Shown here: positions 16,815-24,870 of the stretch, piece by piece
Position numbering within the stretch: position 1 is the first letter of the stretch
Layout: the number at the start of each line of letters is the position of its first letter
Assembly: GCF_001905595.1 (NCBI RefSeq)
Contig: NZ_LIXI01000016.1
Span: 1-64,000 of the forward strand
DNA: 64,000 nucleotides
Origin: Streptomyces sp. CB00316
Lineage (GTDB): Bacteria > Actinomycetota > Actinomycetes > Streptomycetales > Streptomycetaceae
Direction of reading: 5' to 3'
The notes under the pieces: generated by a model
Told to the model about the DNA's origin: nothing
Seen by the model: only the letters and a program-made list of their open reading frames with translations
Databases searched by the model: none
Program-made: the position numbers and the translations under genes

Positions 16815-17878
16815 CCGTCACCGAACCCCTCCGCGCGCCCGCCAAGGCCCCGCGCGGCTATCTGGTCATCGGCCGCACCGTGGCGCTACCGATGCGCCGG
16901 GCCTCCCTCCTCGCGGGCGCCGGGCTCCTCGTCCTCCTCCTCGCCGCCGCCGTGGCCACGCTCACCTGGGGGCGCCTCGGCGTCGACCTCGCCGACCTGC
17001 CCGCAGCCCTCCTCGGGGACGCCGAGGGCAAGGACCGTTTCGTCTTCAACCGGCTGCGCGGCCCTCGCCTCACCGTCGCCATCGGGGTCGGCGCCGCGCT
17101 CGGCCTCTCCGGCGCGCTCTTCCAGTCCGTCACCCGCAACCCGCTCGGCAGCCCCGACGTCATCGGCCTCTCCGCCGGAGCGGGCGCGGGCGCCGCGGTC
17201 TGCGCGCTGATGTTCCCCGACACCGTCCCGGTCGCCGTCGGCGCGCTCCTCGGCGCGGTCCTCGCGATGGCCCTCGTGTACGTCTCCACCGGCACCGGCT
17301 TCCGCAACCCCGCCCGGCTCGTCATCGCCGGTATCGGGGTCGCCGCGATGGGCGCCGCCGTCACCCAGTACGTCGTCTACGCCCTGGAACGCGACAAGGC
17401 CTCCGTCCTCACCGCCTACGTCAACGGCAGCCTCACCGCCCGCTCCTGGACCGACGCGACCACCATCTGGCTGGTCCTGCTCGCCGCCGCCCCGCTGACC
17501 GCGCTGATCTCCCGGCGGCTCGACATCGGCGAGATGGGCGACGACATCGCCGAAGGGCTCGGTTCCGAGCCGAGGAAGGCCAAGACCCTCGCCGTGGTCC
17601 TTGCCATCGCCCTCTCGGCGGCTGCCGTCAGCGTCTCGGGGCCCATCGCCTTCATCGCCCTGACGGCCCCGCAGATCGCCAGACGCCTCAGCCGCGGATC
17701 AGGCCCCCACCTGCTGCTCTCGGGCCTCACCGGCGGCCTGTTGCTGGTGGCCGCCGACCTCTGCGCCCAGCAACTGCCGCTCTTCGAGGACCTGCCGGTC
17801 GGGATCTACACCATGGCGATCGGCGGCGCCTACCTCGGCTATCTGCTCATACGGGAGTGGCGCCGGGGAGTGCTCTGA
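16811..17878 (+). CDS. FecCD-family siderophore ABC permease, second subunit
   Basis: A 355-aa permease whose ATG overlaps the previous stop (ATGA). It shows the conserved RNPLGSPDVIGLSAGAGAG and the coupling loop GPIAFIALTAPQIARRL near residue 278. The operon ends here: no ATP-binding subunit follows, so this transporter must borrow an ATPase encoded elsewhere, as several streptomycete siderophore importers do. Confidence 0.92.
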   Translation: MTVTEPLRAPAKAPRGYLVIGRTVALPMRRASLLAGAGLLVLLLAAAVATLTWGRLGVDLADLPAALLGDAEGKDRFVFNRLRGPRLTVAIGVGAALGLSGALFQSVTRNPLGSPDVIGLSAGAGAGAAVCALMFPDTVPVAVGALLGAVLAMALVYVSTGTGFRNPARLVIAGIGVAAMGAAVTQYVVYALERDKASVLTAYVNGSLTARSWTDATTIWLVLLAAAPLTALISRRLDIGEMGDDIAEGLGSEPRKAKTLAVVLAIALSAAAVSVSGPIAFIALTAPQIARRLSRGSGPHLLLSGLTGGLLLVAADLCAQQLPLFEDLPVGIYTMAIGGAYLGYLLIREWRRGVL

Positions 17879-17945
17879 CGGTCCGGCCCGGCGGCGCGAC
17901 GGCGCCGACTGGTCACGTACAGGTTCGTCGACCATACTGCCCGCC

Positions 17946-18464
17946 GTGGAGCAGAGCATAGATTCGAACAAGAAGCCCGAGTTCGCCGCAGGCACCGACC
18001 CGGCGTTCATCCCTCTCCCCGGCCTCGCGGCACCTGTCGCGACCCGGAAGACCGAACCGGAATCGGAGGCCGCACCGGAGACGGACCCGGAGCTCGACGA
18101 AGCGCCCGAAGCGGCTGCGGAGGTTCCCGAGGCTGAGACCGACGCGGTGGCCGATGCGGAAGGCGAAGCGGAAGAGGCCGAGGACGGTCCGGTCTTCGAG
18201 ATCAGCGACCGGCGCGGGTCGATCAGGGTGGCCCGGGAAGGCGTCAGGTTCACGCTGGACGACCAGGAGGCCGACTTCGACTGGTCCGAGATCGGCGCGG
18301 TGGAGATGAACCCGGCCCGCTTCGGCCGCCGGTTCACCGTCACCGTGCACCTGTCGAGCCGGCGCTGGTTCAACGCCGAGGTCGAGGCGGCGAGCCGGGC
18401 GCAGCTCAAGGCGTGGCCGGCCGAGCTGGATGCCGTCCTGGACGCCTACTTCGAGGAGTCCTGA
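17946..18464 (+). CDS. Acidic protein of unknown function
   Basis: A 172-aa soluble protein. Residues 30-80 are a Glu/Ala/Pro-rich disordered stretch; residues 82-170 form a compact C-terminal domain with alternating beta-like segments (VFEISDRRGSIRVAREGVRF, RRFTVTVHLSSRRWFNAEVE) that could be a small PH-like or beta-sandwich fold. The GTG start is 67 bp after the transporter operon. Codon bias is strong. No function is proposed. Confidence 0.72.
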   Translation: MEQSIDSNKKPEFAAGTDPAFIPLPGLAAPVATRKTEPESEAAPETDPELDEAPEAAAEVPEAETDAVADAEGEAEEAEDGPVFEISDRRGSIRVAREGVRFTLDDQEADFDWSEIGAVEMNPARFGRRFTVTVHLSSRRWFNAEVEAASRAQLKAWPAELDAVLDAYFEES

Positions 18465-18536
18465 GCGGGCGACCGCGCCCCGGACACCGCCGAGCGGCAC
18501 TCCCGGCGCCACGGCGTCCGGGGGCGCCGGCCGACC

Positions 18537-18757
18537 GAGCGTCGTCCAGAACAGCGCGGAGGCCAGGCCGAGCACACCCTGCGACGCGGCGAACCCGGTC
18601 AGCGGGAGGATGATCTCGCTCGGCAGCGGCGGGAACAGGTTCTCCAGGGCGATGGCCATGCCGGCGCCCGGCCCGCCGAACGTCTCGACCAGTCCGGTGG
18701 CCCGGCCCGCGATGCCGCCCTTCGGCTCCTCGGCAGCGACTGACAGTGCGAGGTGCG
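18537..18757 (-). pseudogene. Remnant of a DedA-family membrane protein gene
   Basis: Read on the minus strand, this stretch encodes a recognisable DedA N-terminal region: GGPGAGMAIALENLFPPLPS, then EIILPLTGFAASQG and ALFWTTLG. Family members continue for well over 100 residues more, but here the frame runs into unrelated sequence at about 18537. No ATG or GTG precedes the conserved part (it begins around HLALSVAAEE). Both ends are lost, so this is a decayed fragment. The rest of the interval 18465-18987 shows nothing else convincing. Confidence 0.75.
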
Positions 18758-18987
18758 TGAAGGCTCTCCGGCGCGGGGGTGTCGGGTGCGCGGAGGGGCG
18801 TCGGCCGCCTCCTGCCGCCCATCCTCCCTCACGGCCGGGTCCGGCACCACCGACCTGGTGCGGCCCGAGGCGGGCCCGGAACTGGGTGAGCACCGGGCTC
18901 CTGTGCGACGCTTGCGGCGGTCCGGCCACCGGCGACCGCGTTCCCGGGAAGCGCGGAGCCCGGCACCGGACGGTGAAGGAGACGCAC

Positions 18988-19785
18988 GTGGCGAGGGACG
19001 CCCGGTGGGACGCGCTGCTGGAACTGGTCGGCAAGCACGGCAGGGTGGAGGTCGAGGAGGCGGCGGCCGCGCTCGCCGTATCGGCCGCGACCATCCGCCG
19101 CGACCTGGACCAGCTCGCCGAACAGCACCTGCTCACCCGCACCCGGGGCGGAGCGGTCGCGCACGGCGTCTCGTACGAGCTGGCGCTCCGCTACAAGACC
19201 GGCCGCCACGCCCCCGAGAAGCAGGCCATCGGCCGCGCGGTCTCCGGCCTGGTCGCCGTCGGCGAGGTGGTCGGCCTGACCGGCGGTACGACGGTGACCG
19301 AGGTGGCCCGCGCGCTGGCGGTCCGCCCCGACATCGTCGGCGAGACCACGGTGGCGGGCGGGCAGCCGACGCTCACCGTCGTGACCAACGCGCTGAACAT
19401 CGCGAGCGAGCTGGCGATCCGGCCGCAGATCAAGATGGTCGTCACAGGCGGCGTGGCCCGACCGCAGTCGTACGAACTGACCGGCCCGCTGGCCGTCGGC
19501 GTGATGAACGAGATCACGCTCGACGTCGCCGTCCTCGGGGTGAACGCCATCGACATCGAACGCGGCGCCTACGTCCACCACGAGGGAGAGGCCGGCATCA
19601 ACCGGCTCCTGGCCGAGCGGGCGCAGCGGGTGGTGGTCGCCGCCGACTCCTCGAAGATCGGCAAGCGGGCCTTCGCCCGGGTCTGCGATCTCGGCCTGGT
19701 CGACGTGCTGGTCACCGACGCGCACATCACGGCGGAGGCGAAGGACCGGTTCGGCGAGGCGGGCGTCCAGGTCATCACGGTGTGA
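18988..19785 (+). CDS. DeoR/GlpR-family sugar-type transcriptional regulator
   Basis: A 265-aa regulator with an N-terminal DeoR helix-turn-helix (about residues 5-60; LAVSAATIRRDLDQLAEQHL) and a C-terminal DeoRC sensor domain of the ISOCOT fold with GLTGGTTVTEVARAL, VVTNALNIASEL and VVAADSSKIGKRAFA. Such domains bind sugar phosphates. GTG 18988 has AAGGAG 6 nt upstream. No sugar gene is adjacent, so the regulated pathway is elsewhere or lost with the degraded upstream segment. Confidence 0.88.
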   Translation: MARDARWDALLELVGKHGRVEVEEAAAALAVSAATIRRDLDQLAEQHLLTRTRGGAVAHGVSYELALRYKTGRHAPEKQAIGRAVSGLVAVGEVVGLTGGTTVTEVARALAVRPDIVGETTVAGGQPTLTVVTNALNIASELAIRPQIKMVVTGGVARPQSYELTGPLAVGVMNEITLDVAVLGVNAIDIERGAYVHHEGEAGINRLLAERAQRVVVAADSSKIGKRAFARVCDLGLVDVLVTDAHITAEAKDRFGEAGVQVITV

Positions 19786-19853
19786 GCGACTCGATCCGGC
19801 CCTTCGCCGTGTCGTTGGTACGCCGAACGGGTGAGGGGCGAGAGGATTGCCCG

Positions 19854-19913
19854 ATGAACAGTGAGCGCAGCCGGCGCGAATTCGACCGGCTTGACGACGG
19901 GGTGGCCCTGTGA
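19854..19913 (+). CDS. 19-codon ORF coupled to the SepF-like gene
   Basis: ATG 19854 preceded by AGAGGA (about 7 nt upstream) opens a 19-codon frame (MNSERSRREFDRLDDGVAL). Its TGA overlaps the GTG start of the following gene in a GTGA junction, the same coupling seen between real genes here. Fifteen or more of the 19 codons end in G or C. It could be a microprotein or a translational control element for the next gene; chance cannot be excluded. Confidence 0.4.
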   Translation: MNSERSRREFDRLDDGVAL

Positions 19914-20314
19914 GCAGGTACGACAGGTACGACAGATATGACGCCACCGACGAACAGTGGGAGGGGCTCGCCCAGGTCGTACCCCTGCGCGGCCGCGACG
20001 AGTGGCCGTCCCGGATCGACCACCGCACGGTTCCGGAGGAGCGGGCGGCCGAACAGCGCCGCCTGGTCGTGCTGCGGGTGCAGGTCTTCGCGGACGCCCG
20101 CGAGGTCGCGGAGTACCTGGTCGCCCAGGTTCCGGTCCTGCTCGACCTGACGGCGGCGGAGACGGACGTGGCCAAGCGGATCCTCGACTTCAGCAGCGGC
20201 GTGGTCTTCGGGCTCGGCAGCGGTATGCACCGCGTCGACCGGAACGTCTTCCTGCTGGCTCCGGAGGGCATGGAGGTCGAAGGGGTCACTCCGGCGGGGC
20301 TCGCCCAGTCGTAG
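19910..20314 (+). CDS. sflB: SepF-like cell-division protein (probably SflB)
   Basis: A 134-aa protein whose C-terminal two thirds (about residues 55-128) match the SepF domain: VVLRVQVFADAREVAEYL, VLLDLTAAETDVAKRILDFS and the end GSGMHRVDRNVFLLAPEGM. SepF links FtsZ to the membrane; streptomycetes have one SepF plus shorter SepF-like proteins SflA and SflB. Here the membrane-binding N-terminal helix of true SepF is replaced by a charged start with three RYD/RYD/RYD repeats. The SflB label is inferred from the neighbourhood (mazG-like, hen1-pnkp, arcA-argF) as I remember it for S. coelicolor SCO5967. Confidence 0.82.
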   Translation: MSRYDRYDRYDATDEQWEGLAQVVPLRGRDEWPSRIDHRTVPEERAAEQRRLVVLRVQVFADAREVAEYLVAQVPVLLDLTAAETDVAKRILDFSSGVVFGLGSGMHRVDRNVFLLAPEGMEVEGVTPAGLAQS

Positions 20315-20433
20315 TCCCCTCGTCCTCCCGCCCCTCCTCGTCGGCCTCGCCGCCGGACGCCTCGTCAGGGGCGTCCGGGGCGGCGTTGCCCGGGGCGGTG
20401 GTGTCCGGGGGCGACGGTGGTAGACCTGGGGCC

Positions 20434-20793
20434 GTGACAGAACTCGATGTGGCAGAACTCCAGCGACGTCTGGCCGCCTTCGCGGCGGCACGGGACTGGG
20501 GGCAGTACCACACCCCGAAGAACCTGGTGGCCGCTCTCAGCGTCGAGGCCTCCGAACTGGTCGAGATCTTCCAGTGGCTGACGCCCGAACAGTCCGCCCG
20601 GATCATGGACGATCCCGAAGCGGCCCACCGCGTGGCCGACGAGGTCGCCGACGTCCTCGCCTATCTCCTCCAGTTCTGCGAGGTGCTGGGCATCGATCCG
20701 CTGCGGGCGCTGGCGGCCAAGATGGACCGGAACGAGAAGCGCTTCCCCGTCCCGAGCCTTCCGGAACCCCAGGATCGTCACTCTTCGGAGTGA
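20434..20793 (+). CDS. MazG-like nucleotide pyrophosphohydrolase
   Basis: A 119-aa all-alpha NTP pyrophosphatase. The metal-binding motif is present as EASELVEIFQW (residues about 37-47) followed by DEVADVLAYLLQF (about 71-83), the EXX(E)…EXXD arrangement of MazG/RS21-C6-type house-cleaning enzymes. GTG 20434 is chosen because the family N-terminus (ELQRRLAAFAAARDW) starts right after it. Likely hydrolyses non-canonical dNTPs; substrate unknown. Confidence 0.87.
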   Translation: MTELDVAELQRRLAAFAAARDWGQYHTPKNLVAALSVEASELVEIFQWLTPEQSARIMDDPEAAHRVADEVADVLAYLLQFCEVLGIDPLRALAAKMDRNEKRFPVPSLPEPQDRHSSE

Positions 20794-20798
20794 TCGGC

Positions 20799-20876
20799 TT
20801 ATCCACAATCGATTTTGTGTCCACAGATTTCCGATTTCCTCTGGCCTTACGGTGCCATCTACCTCACTGTGGGTAA
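20799..20876. promoter_or_regulatory. Cluster of three DnaA-box-like nonamers
   Basis: TTATCCACA at 20799-20807 is a perfect DnaA box. GTGTCCACA at 20817-20825 matches the streptomycete box TTGTCCACA in 8 of 9. TGTGGGTAA at 20868-20876 is the reverse complement of TTACCCACA (8 of 9). All lie in an AT-richer gap between two genes, upstream of the gene at 20918. Confidence 0.5.
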
Positions 20877-20917
20877 TGAAAGAGGTGAGCGGGTTTTCGT
20901 GATGACGGGGGAAGCAC

Positions 20918-21418
20918 ATGGAAGCGGAGCGACTCATCGAGACGGGGCGGCGCGCGCTGGCCGAGAGCCGGGGCGCGCTGGACGTGATGGCGGAGGCCTG
21001 GCAGGCCCAGGCCCTCGCGCGGACGGTCGGCAGTCGGCTGGCCCTGTTCGGCCCGATGGAGTTACGGGGCGAGGCGCGGGCCCTCGGCGAGATCGGCGGC
21101 GGGTGCGTGGCGCCGGACCACCCGGCGGTCCTGTCCCGGGGCACACGGGCGGCGCAGCTCTCCGGGATCGCCGATGTGCGGGCGGCTTTGACGGGTCTGG
21201 CGCTGCTCCTCGGCGAGGCCGGGATCGCGCTGGTCTCGGTGGCCTGCGACACGGGGGAGGACGGGCTCTACTGGCAGTGCATCGAAGCCATGGACGCAGC
21301 CGACGAGTCCCTGGACCGGGTGCACGGGCTGCTGAGACGGCTGGCCGAGCGGGAGCGGGAGCACGACGGCCCCTACGGCGGGATACGGGGCCCCGCCCCC
21401 TCGGCGGCGGGGCCCTGA
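20918..21418 (+). CDS. DUF6099-like conserved streptomycete protein
   Basis: A 166-aa mostly helical soluble protein. The opening (MEAERLIETGRRALAESRGA, then EAWQAQALARTVGSRLALFG) is what I recognise from the DUF6099 family, found in streptomycetes without known function. Codon 49 is TTA (21062-21064), making it a candidate bldA-dependent gene. The ATG follows GGGGGAAGC. The DnaA-box-like cluster is in its upstream region. Confidence 0.72.
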   Translation: MEAERLIETGRRALAESRGALDVMAEAWQAQALARTVGSRLALFGPMELRGEARALGEIGGGCVAPDHPAVLSRGTRAAQLSGIADVRAALTGLALLLGEAGIALVSVACDTGEDGLYWQCIEAMDAADESLDRVHGLLRRLAEREREHDGPYGGIRGPAPSAAGP

Positions 21419-21452
21419 GGAAGAGGCGCCGCCGAAGGGGCAGGATGGGGGC

Positions 21453-22376
21453 ATGGATCTTCGAATCTTCACCGAGCCCCAGCAAGGGGCCGACTACGAC
21501 ACCCTGCTCACCGTCGCCAAGGCCACCGAGGACCTCGGCTTCGACGCCTTCTACCGCTCGGACCACTACCTCCGCATGGGCTCCGGCGACGGCCTGCCCG
21601 GCCCGACCGACGCCTGGATCACCCTGGCCGGCCTCGCCCGCGAGACCAAGCGGATCCGGCTCGGCACACTGATGACGGCGGGCACGTTCCGGCTGCCCGG
21701 CGTGCTCGCCATCCAGGTGGCCCAGGTCGACCGGATGTCCGGCGGCCGGGTGGAACTGGGCCTGGGAGCCGGCTGGTTCGAGGAGGAGCACAAGGCCTAC
21801 GGCATCCCCTTCCCGAAGGAGAAGTTCGGCCGGCTGGAGGAACAGCTGGCGATCGTCACCGGTCTGTGGGCGACGGAGGTCGGCAAGACCTTCAGCTACG
21901 ACGGCACCTATTACCAGCTCACCGACTCGCCCGCGCTGCCGAAGCCGGCCCAGGCCAAGGTGCCCGTCCTGATCGGCGGCCACGGCGCGACCCGCACCCC
22001 GCGCCTCGCCGCGCAGTACGCGGACGAGTTCAACATCCCCTTCGCGTCGCTGGAGGACAGCGAGAAGCAGTTCGGCCGGGTCAGGGCAGCGGCGAAGGCG
22101 TTCGGGCGCGACCCGGACGACCTGGTGTACTCCAACGCCCTGGTCGTCTGCACCGGCAAGGACGACGCGGAGGTGGCCCGGCGGGCGGCGGCCATCGGCC
22201 GGGAGGTGGAGGAGCTGAAGGCCAACGGGCTGGCCGGCTCGCCCGCCGAGGTGGTCGACAAGATCGGCCGGTACGCGGCGATCGGCTCGTCCCGGATCTA
22301 CCTCCAGGTCCTCGACCTGGGCGACCTGGACCATCTGGAACTGATCTCCTCGCAGATCCAGTCCCAGCTGACCTGA
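21453..22376 (+). CDS. LLM-class F420-dependent oxidoreductase
   Basis: A 307-aa TIM-barrel oxidoreductase of the bacterial luciferase-like superfamily, F420-dependent subgroup. Visible landmarks are the N-terminal DLRIFTEPQQGADYDT, YRSDHYLRMG, the middle GRVELGLGAGWFEEEH and the closing SSRIYLQVLDLGDLDHLEL. Streptomycetes make coenzyme F420, so hydride transfer with F420H2 is plausible; the substrate is unknown. It is 34 bp from the previous gene. Confidence 0.88.
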   Translation: MDLRIFTEPQQGADYDTLLTVAKATEDLGFDAFYRSDHYLRMGSGDGLPGPTDAWITLAGLARETKRIRLGTLMTAGTFRLPGVLAIQVAQVDRMSGGRVELGLGAGWFEEEHKAYGIPFPKEKFGRLEEQLAIVTGLWATEVGKTFSYDGTYYQLTDSPALPKPAQAKVPVLIGGHGATRTPRLAAQYADEFNIPFASLEDSEKQFGRVRAAAKAFGRDPDDLVYSNALVVCTGKDDAEVARRAAAIGREVEELKANGLAGSPAEVVDKIGRYAAIGSSRIYLQVLDLGDLDHLELISSQIQSQLT

Positions 22377-22411
22377 CCCGCATGTCCCACCGGGAGACGG
22401 ACGAGGAGGAG

Positions 22412-23335
22412 ATGGCCGTGAACTTGGGCCGTACGCTCACCGAAGCGCTGGTGGAAGGGCCCGTCCTGCTGGACGGTGGCCTCTCCAACCAGCTGGAAGC
22501 ACAGGGGTGCGACCTCTCCGACGTGCTCTGGTCGGCCCGGCTGCTGGCCGACGCGCCGGAGCAGGTCGAGGCAGCCCACCTGGCGTATCTGCGCGCCGGA
22601 GCACAGGTGCTCATCACGGCCAGCTACCAGGCCACGTTCGAAGGGTTCGGGCGCCACGGGATCGGTCCGGAACGGACCGGGGCGCTCCTCGCCCGCAGTG
22701 TGGAGCTGGCCCGGCGGGCGGCCGGGTCGGCCCGCCGGGCCGACCCGGAGCGGGAGGTCTGGGTCGCCGCCTCGGTCGGTCCGTACGGGGCGATGCTCGC
22801 GGACGGCAGCGAGTACCGGGGCCGGTACGGGCTCACCGCCTCGGAGCTGGAGCGCTTCCACCGCCCCCGGGTGGCGGCGCTCGCGGAGGCGGGGCCCGAC
22901 GTGCTGGCGCTGGAGACGGTGCCCGACGTGGACGAGGCCGAGGCGTTGGTGCGGGTGGCCGAAGAGACCGGGCTGCCGATCTGGCTCTCGTACAGCGTGG
23001 CGGGCGGGCGGACCCGGGCCGGACAGTCCCTGGAGGAGGCGTTCGCGGTGGCCGCCGGGCGGGAGAGGGTGGTGGCCGTCGGGGTCAACTGCTGCGACCC
23101 GGCCGAGGCGGAGGAAGCGGTGCGGGTCGCGGTGGAGGTCACGGGCAAGCCGGCCGTGGTCTACCCGAACAGCGGGGAGGACTGGGACGCGGAGGGGAGG
23201 GGGTGGACCGGGGCGAGCACCTTCGACCCGGGGCGGGTGCGAGCCTGGACGGGGGCCGGGGCGCGGCTGGTCGGCGGTTGCTGCCGGGTGGGGCCGGACC
23301 GGATCAAGGAGCTGGCGGGCTTGCTGGGGCCCTGA
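22412..23335 (+). CDS. mmuM: Homocysteine S-methyltransferase
   Basis: A 307-aa MmuM-type enzyme transferring a methyl group from S-methylmethionine (or S-adenosylmethionine) to homocysteine to give methionine. The N-terminal VLLDGGLSNQLEAQG, the VAASVGPYGAML loop and the zinc-binding cysteines VNCCDP and GGCCRVGP near the C-terminus identify the family. ATG 22412 or GTG 22418 fits the strong AGGAGG just upstream; ATG 22382 lacks one. Confidence 0.9.
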   Translation: MAVNLGRTLTEALVEGPVLLDGGLSNQLEAQGCDLSDVLWSARLLADAPEQVEAAHLAYLRAGAQVLITASYQATFEGFGRHGIGPERTGALLARSVELARRAAGSARRADPEREVWVAASVGPYGAMLADGSEYRGRYGLTASELERFHRPRVAALAEAGPDVLALETVPDVDEAEALVRVAEETGLPIWLSYSVAGGRTRAGQSLEEAFAVAAGRERVVAVGVNCCDPAEAEEAVRVAVEVTGKPAVVYPNSGEDWDAEGRGWTGASTFDPGRVRAWTGAGARLVGGCCRVGPDRIKELAGLLGP

Positions 23336-23358
23336 AATTGCCTGGTGAGGGGCGCGGG

Positions 23359-24870
23359 ATGGGGACCATACTCGGACAGGTGTTCCTGACGATCAGTACG
23401 ACCGGCACCCTTGAACGTCCCGCCACGGACCTCGGCTTCCTGCTGCACAAGCATCCCGACCGGGCGCAGGCGTTCTCCACCTCGTACGGCACCGCGCACG
23501 TCTTCTACCCCGAGGCGTCCGCCGTGCGCTGCACGGCCGCACTCCTGCTGGAGGTGGATCCGGTGGCGCTGGTGCGGCGCGGCAAGGGCAAGGGCCGGGG
23601 CGGTGCGCCCGACGCGGCGCTCGCGCAGTACGTCAACGACCGCCCCTACGCGGCCTCCTCGCTGCTCTCGGTCGCCCTCGCCGCGGTCTTCAAGTCCGCG
23701 CTGGGCGGTGTCTGCCGCGCCCTGCCCGAGCGGGCCGGGGCTCCGCTGCCCCTGCGGATCGAGGTGCCCGCGCTCCCCGCCCGGGGCGGTGCGGAGCTGG
23801 TGCGCAAGCTGTTCGTGCCGCTCGGCTGGGAGCGGGTCGAGGTGGCGGAGGTGGCGCTGGACGAGCAGTTCCCCGAGTGGGGCGCGTCACGCTACGTACG
23901 CCTGGTGCTGGAGGGGGAGTTGCGGCTCGCCGACGCCCTGCGCCAGCTCTACATCCTGCTGCCGGTCCTCGACGACGCCAAGCACTACTGGGTCGCGCCC
24001 GACGAGGTGGACAAGCTGCTGCGGGCCGGTGTGGGCTGGCTGGCCGACCACCCGGAGCGCCCCCTCATCACCCGGCGCTACCTCTCCCACCGCTGGGGGC
24101 TGACCCGCCAGGCGGACCAGGCCCTGGAGCTGGTCCGGCTCGCGGAGTCGGACGACCTCGACGTGGACAGCGTCGACAACGCGGTGGACGAGAGAACCGA
24201 CACCGAGGAGAAGCCGGTTCCGCTAGCCGAACACCGGCGCACCGCGATCCTCGAAGCGCTGCGCGGAGCCGGTGCCCACCGGGTCCTCGACCTGGGCTGC
24301 GGCCAGGGCCAGTTGGTGCAGGCGCTCCTCAAGGACGCGCGCTTCACCGAGATCGTCGGCGTCGACGTGTCGATGCGCGCCCTCACCATCGCCTCCCGCC
24401 GGCTGAAGCCGGACCGGATGGGGGAGCGCCAGGCCGGCCGGGTCACCCTCCGGCAGGGCTCCCTCACCTACACGGACAAGCGGCTCAAGGGGTACGACGC
24501 GGCCGTGCTCAGCGAGGTCATCGAGCACCTGGACCTGGACCGGCTCCCCGCGCTGGAGTACGCGGTCTTCGGTTCGGCGCGGCCGGACACGGTGCTCGTG
24601 ACCACGCCGAACGTGGAGTACAACGTCCGCTGGGAGAGCCTCCCGGCCGGGCATGTGCGCCACGGGGACCACCGCTTCGAGTGGACGAGGGCCGAGTTCC
24701 GGGAGTGGTCCGGGAAGGTGGCCGAACGCCACGGGTACACCGTCGCGCATCTGCCTGTCGGACCGGACGACCCCGAGGTCGGCCCGCCCACCCAGCTGGC
24801 CGTCTTCACCCTGAGCACGGACAACACCGAGAACAAGCCCGAGAAGAAGAAGGAGGCGGAAGCCGCATGA
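23359..24870 (+). CDS. hen1: Bacterial Hen1 RNA 3'-terminal ribose 2'-O-methyltransferase
   Basis: RNA-repair methyltransferase that methylates the 2'-OH at the cut site so that the sealed RNA resists re-cleavage. About 503 aa: an N-terminal Pnkp-interacting/ligase-activating half (LTISTTGTLERPATDLGFLL) and a C-terminal SAM methyltransferase with VLDLGCGQGQL and the Mn-binding site of Hen1 (SEVIEHLDLDRL and HGDHRFEWTRAEF). ATG 23359 has GAGGGG upstream; family members more often begin at the VFLTIS position, so GTG 23380 is possible. ATGA overlap with pnkp shows coupled translation. Confidence 0.92.
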   Translation: MGTILGQVFLTISTTGTLERPATDLGFLLHKHPDRAQAFSTSYGTAHVFYPEASAVRCTAALLLEVDPVALVRRGKGKGRGGAPDAALAQYVNDRPYAASSLLSVALAAVFKSALGGVCRALPERAGAPLPLRIEVPALPARGGAELVRKLFVPLGWERVEVAEVALDEQFPEWGASRYVRLVLEGELRLADALRQLYILLPVLDDAKHYWVAPDEVDKLLRAGVGWLADHPERPLITRRYLSHRWGLTRQADQALELVRLAESDDLDVDSVDNAVDERTDTEEKPVPLAEHRRTAILEALRGAGAHRVLDLGCGQGQLVQALLKDARFTEIVGVDVSMRALTIASRRLKPDRMGERQAGRVTLRQGSLTYTDKRLKGYDAAVLSEVIEHLDLDRLPALEYAVFGSARPDTVLVTTPNVEYNVRWESLPAGHVRHGDHRFEWTRAEFREWSGKVAERHGYTVAHLPVGPDDPEVGPPTQLAVFTLSTDNTENKPEKKKEAEAA

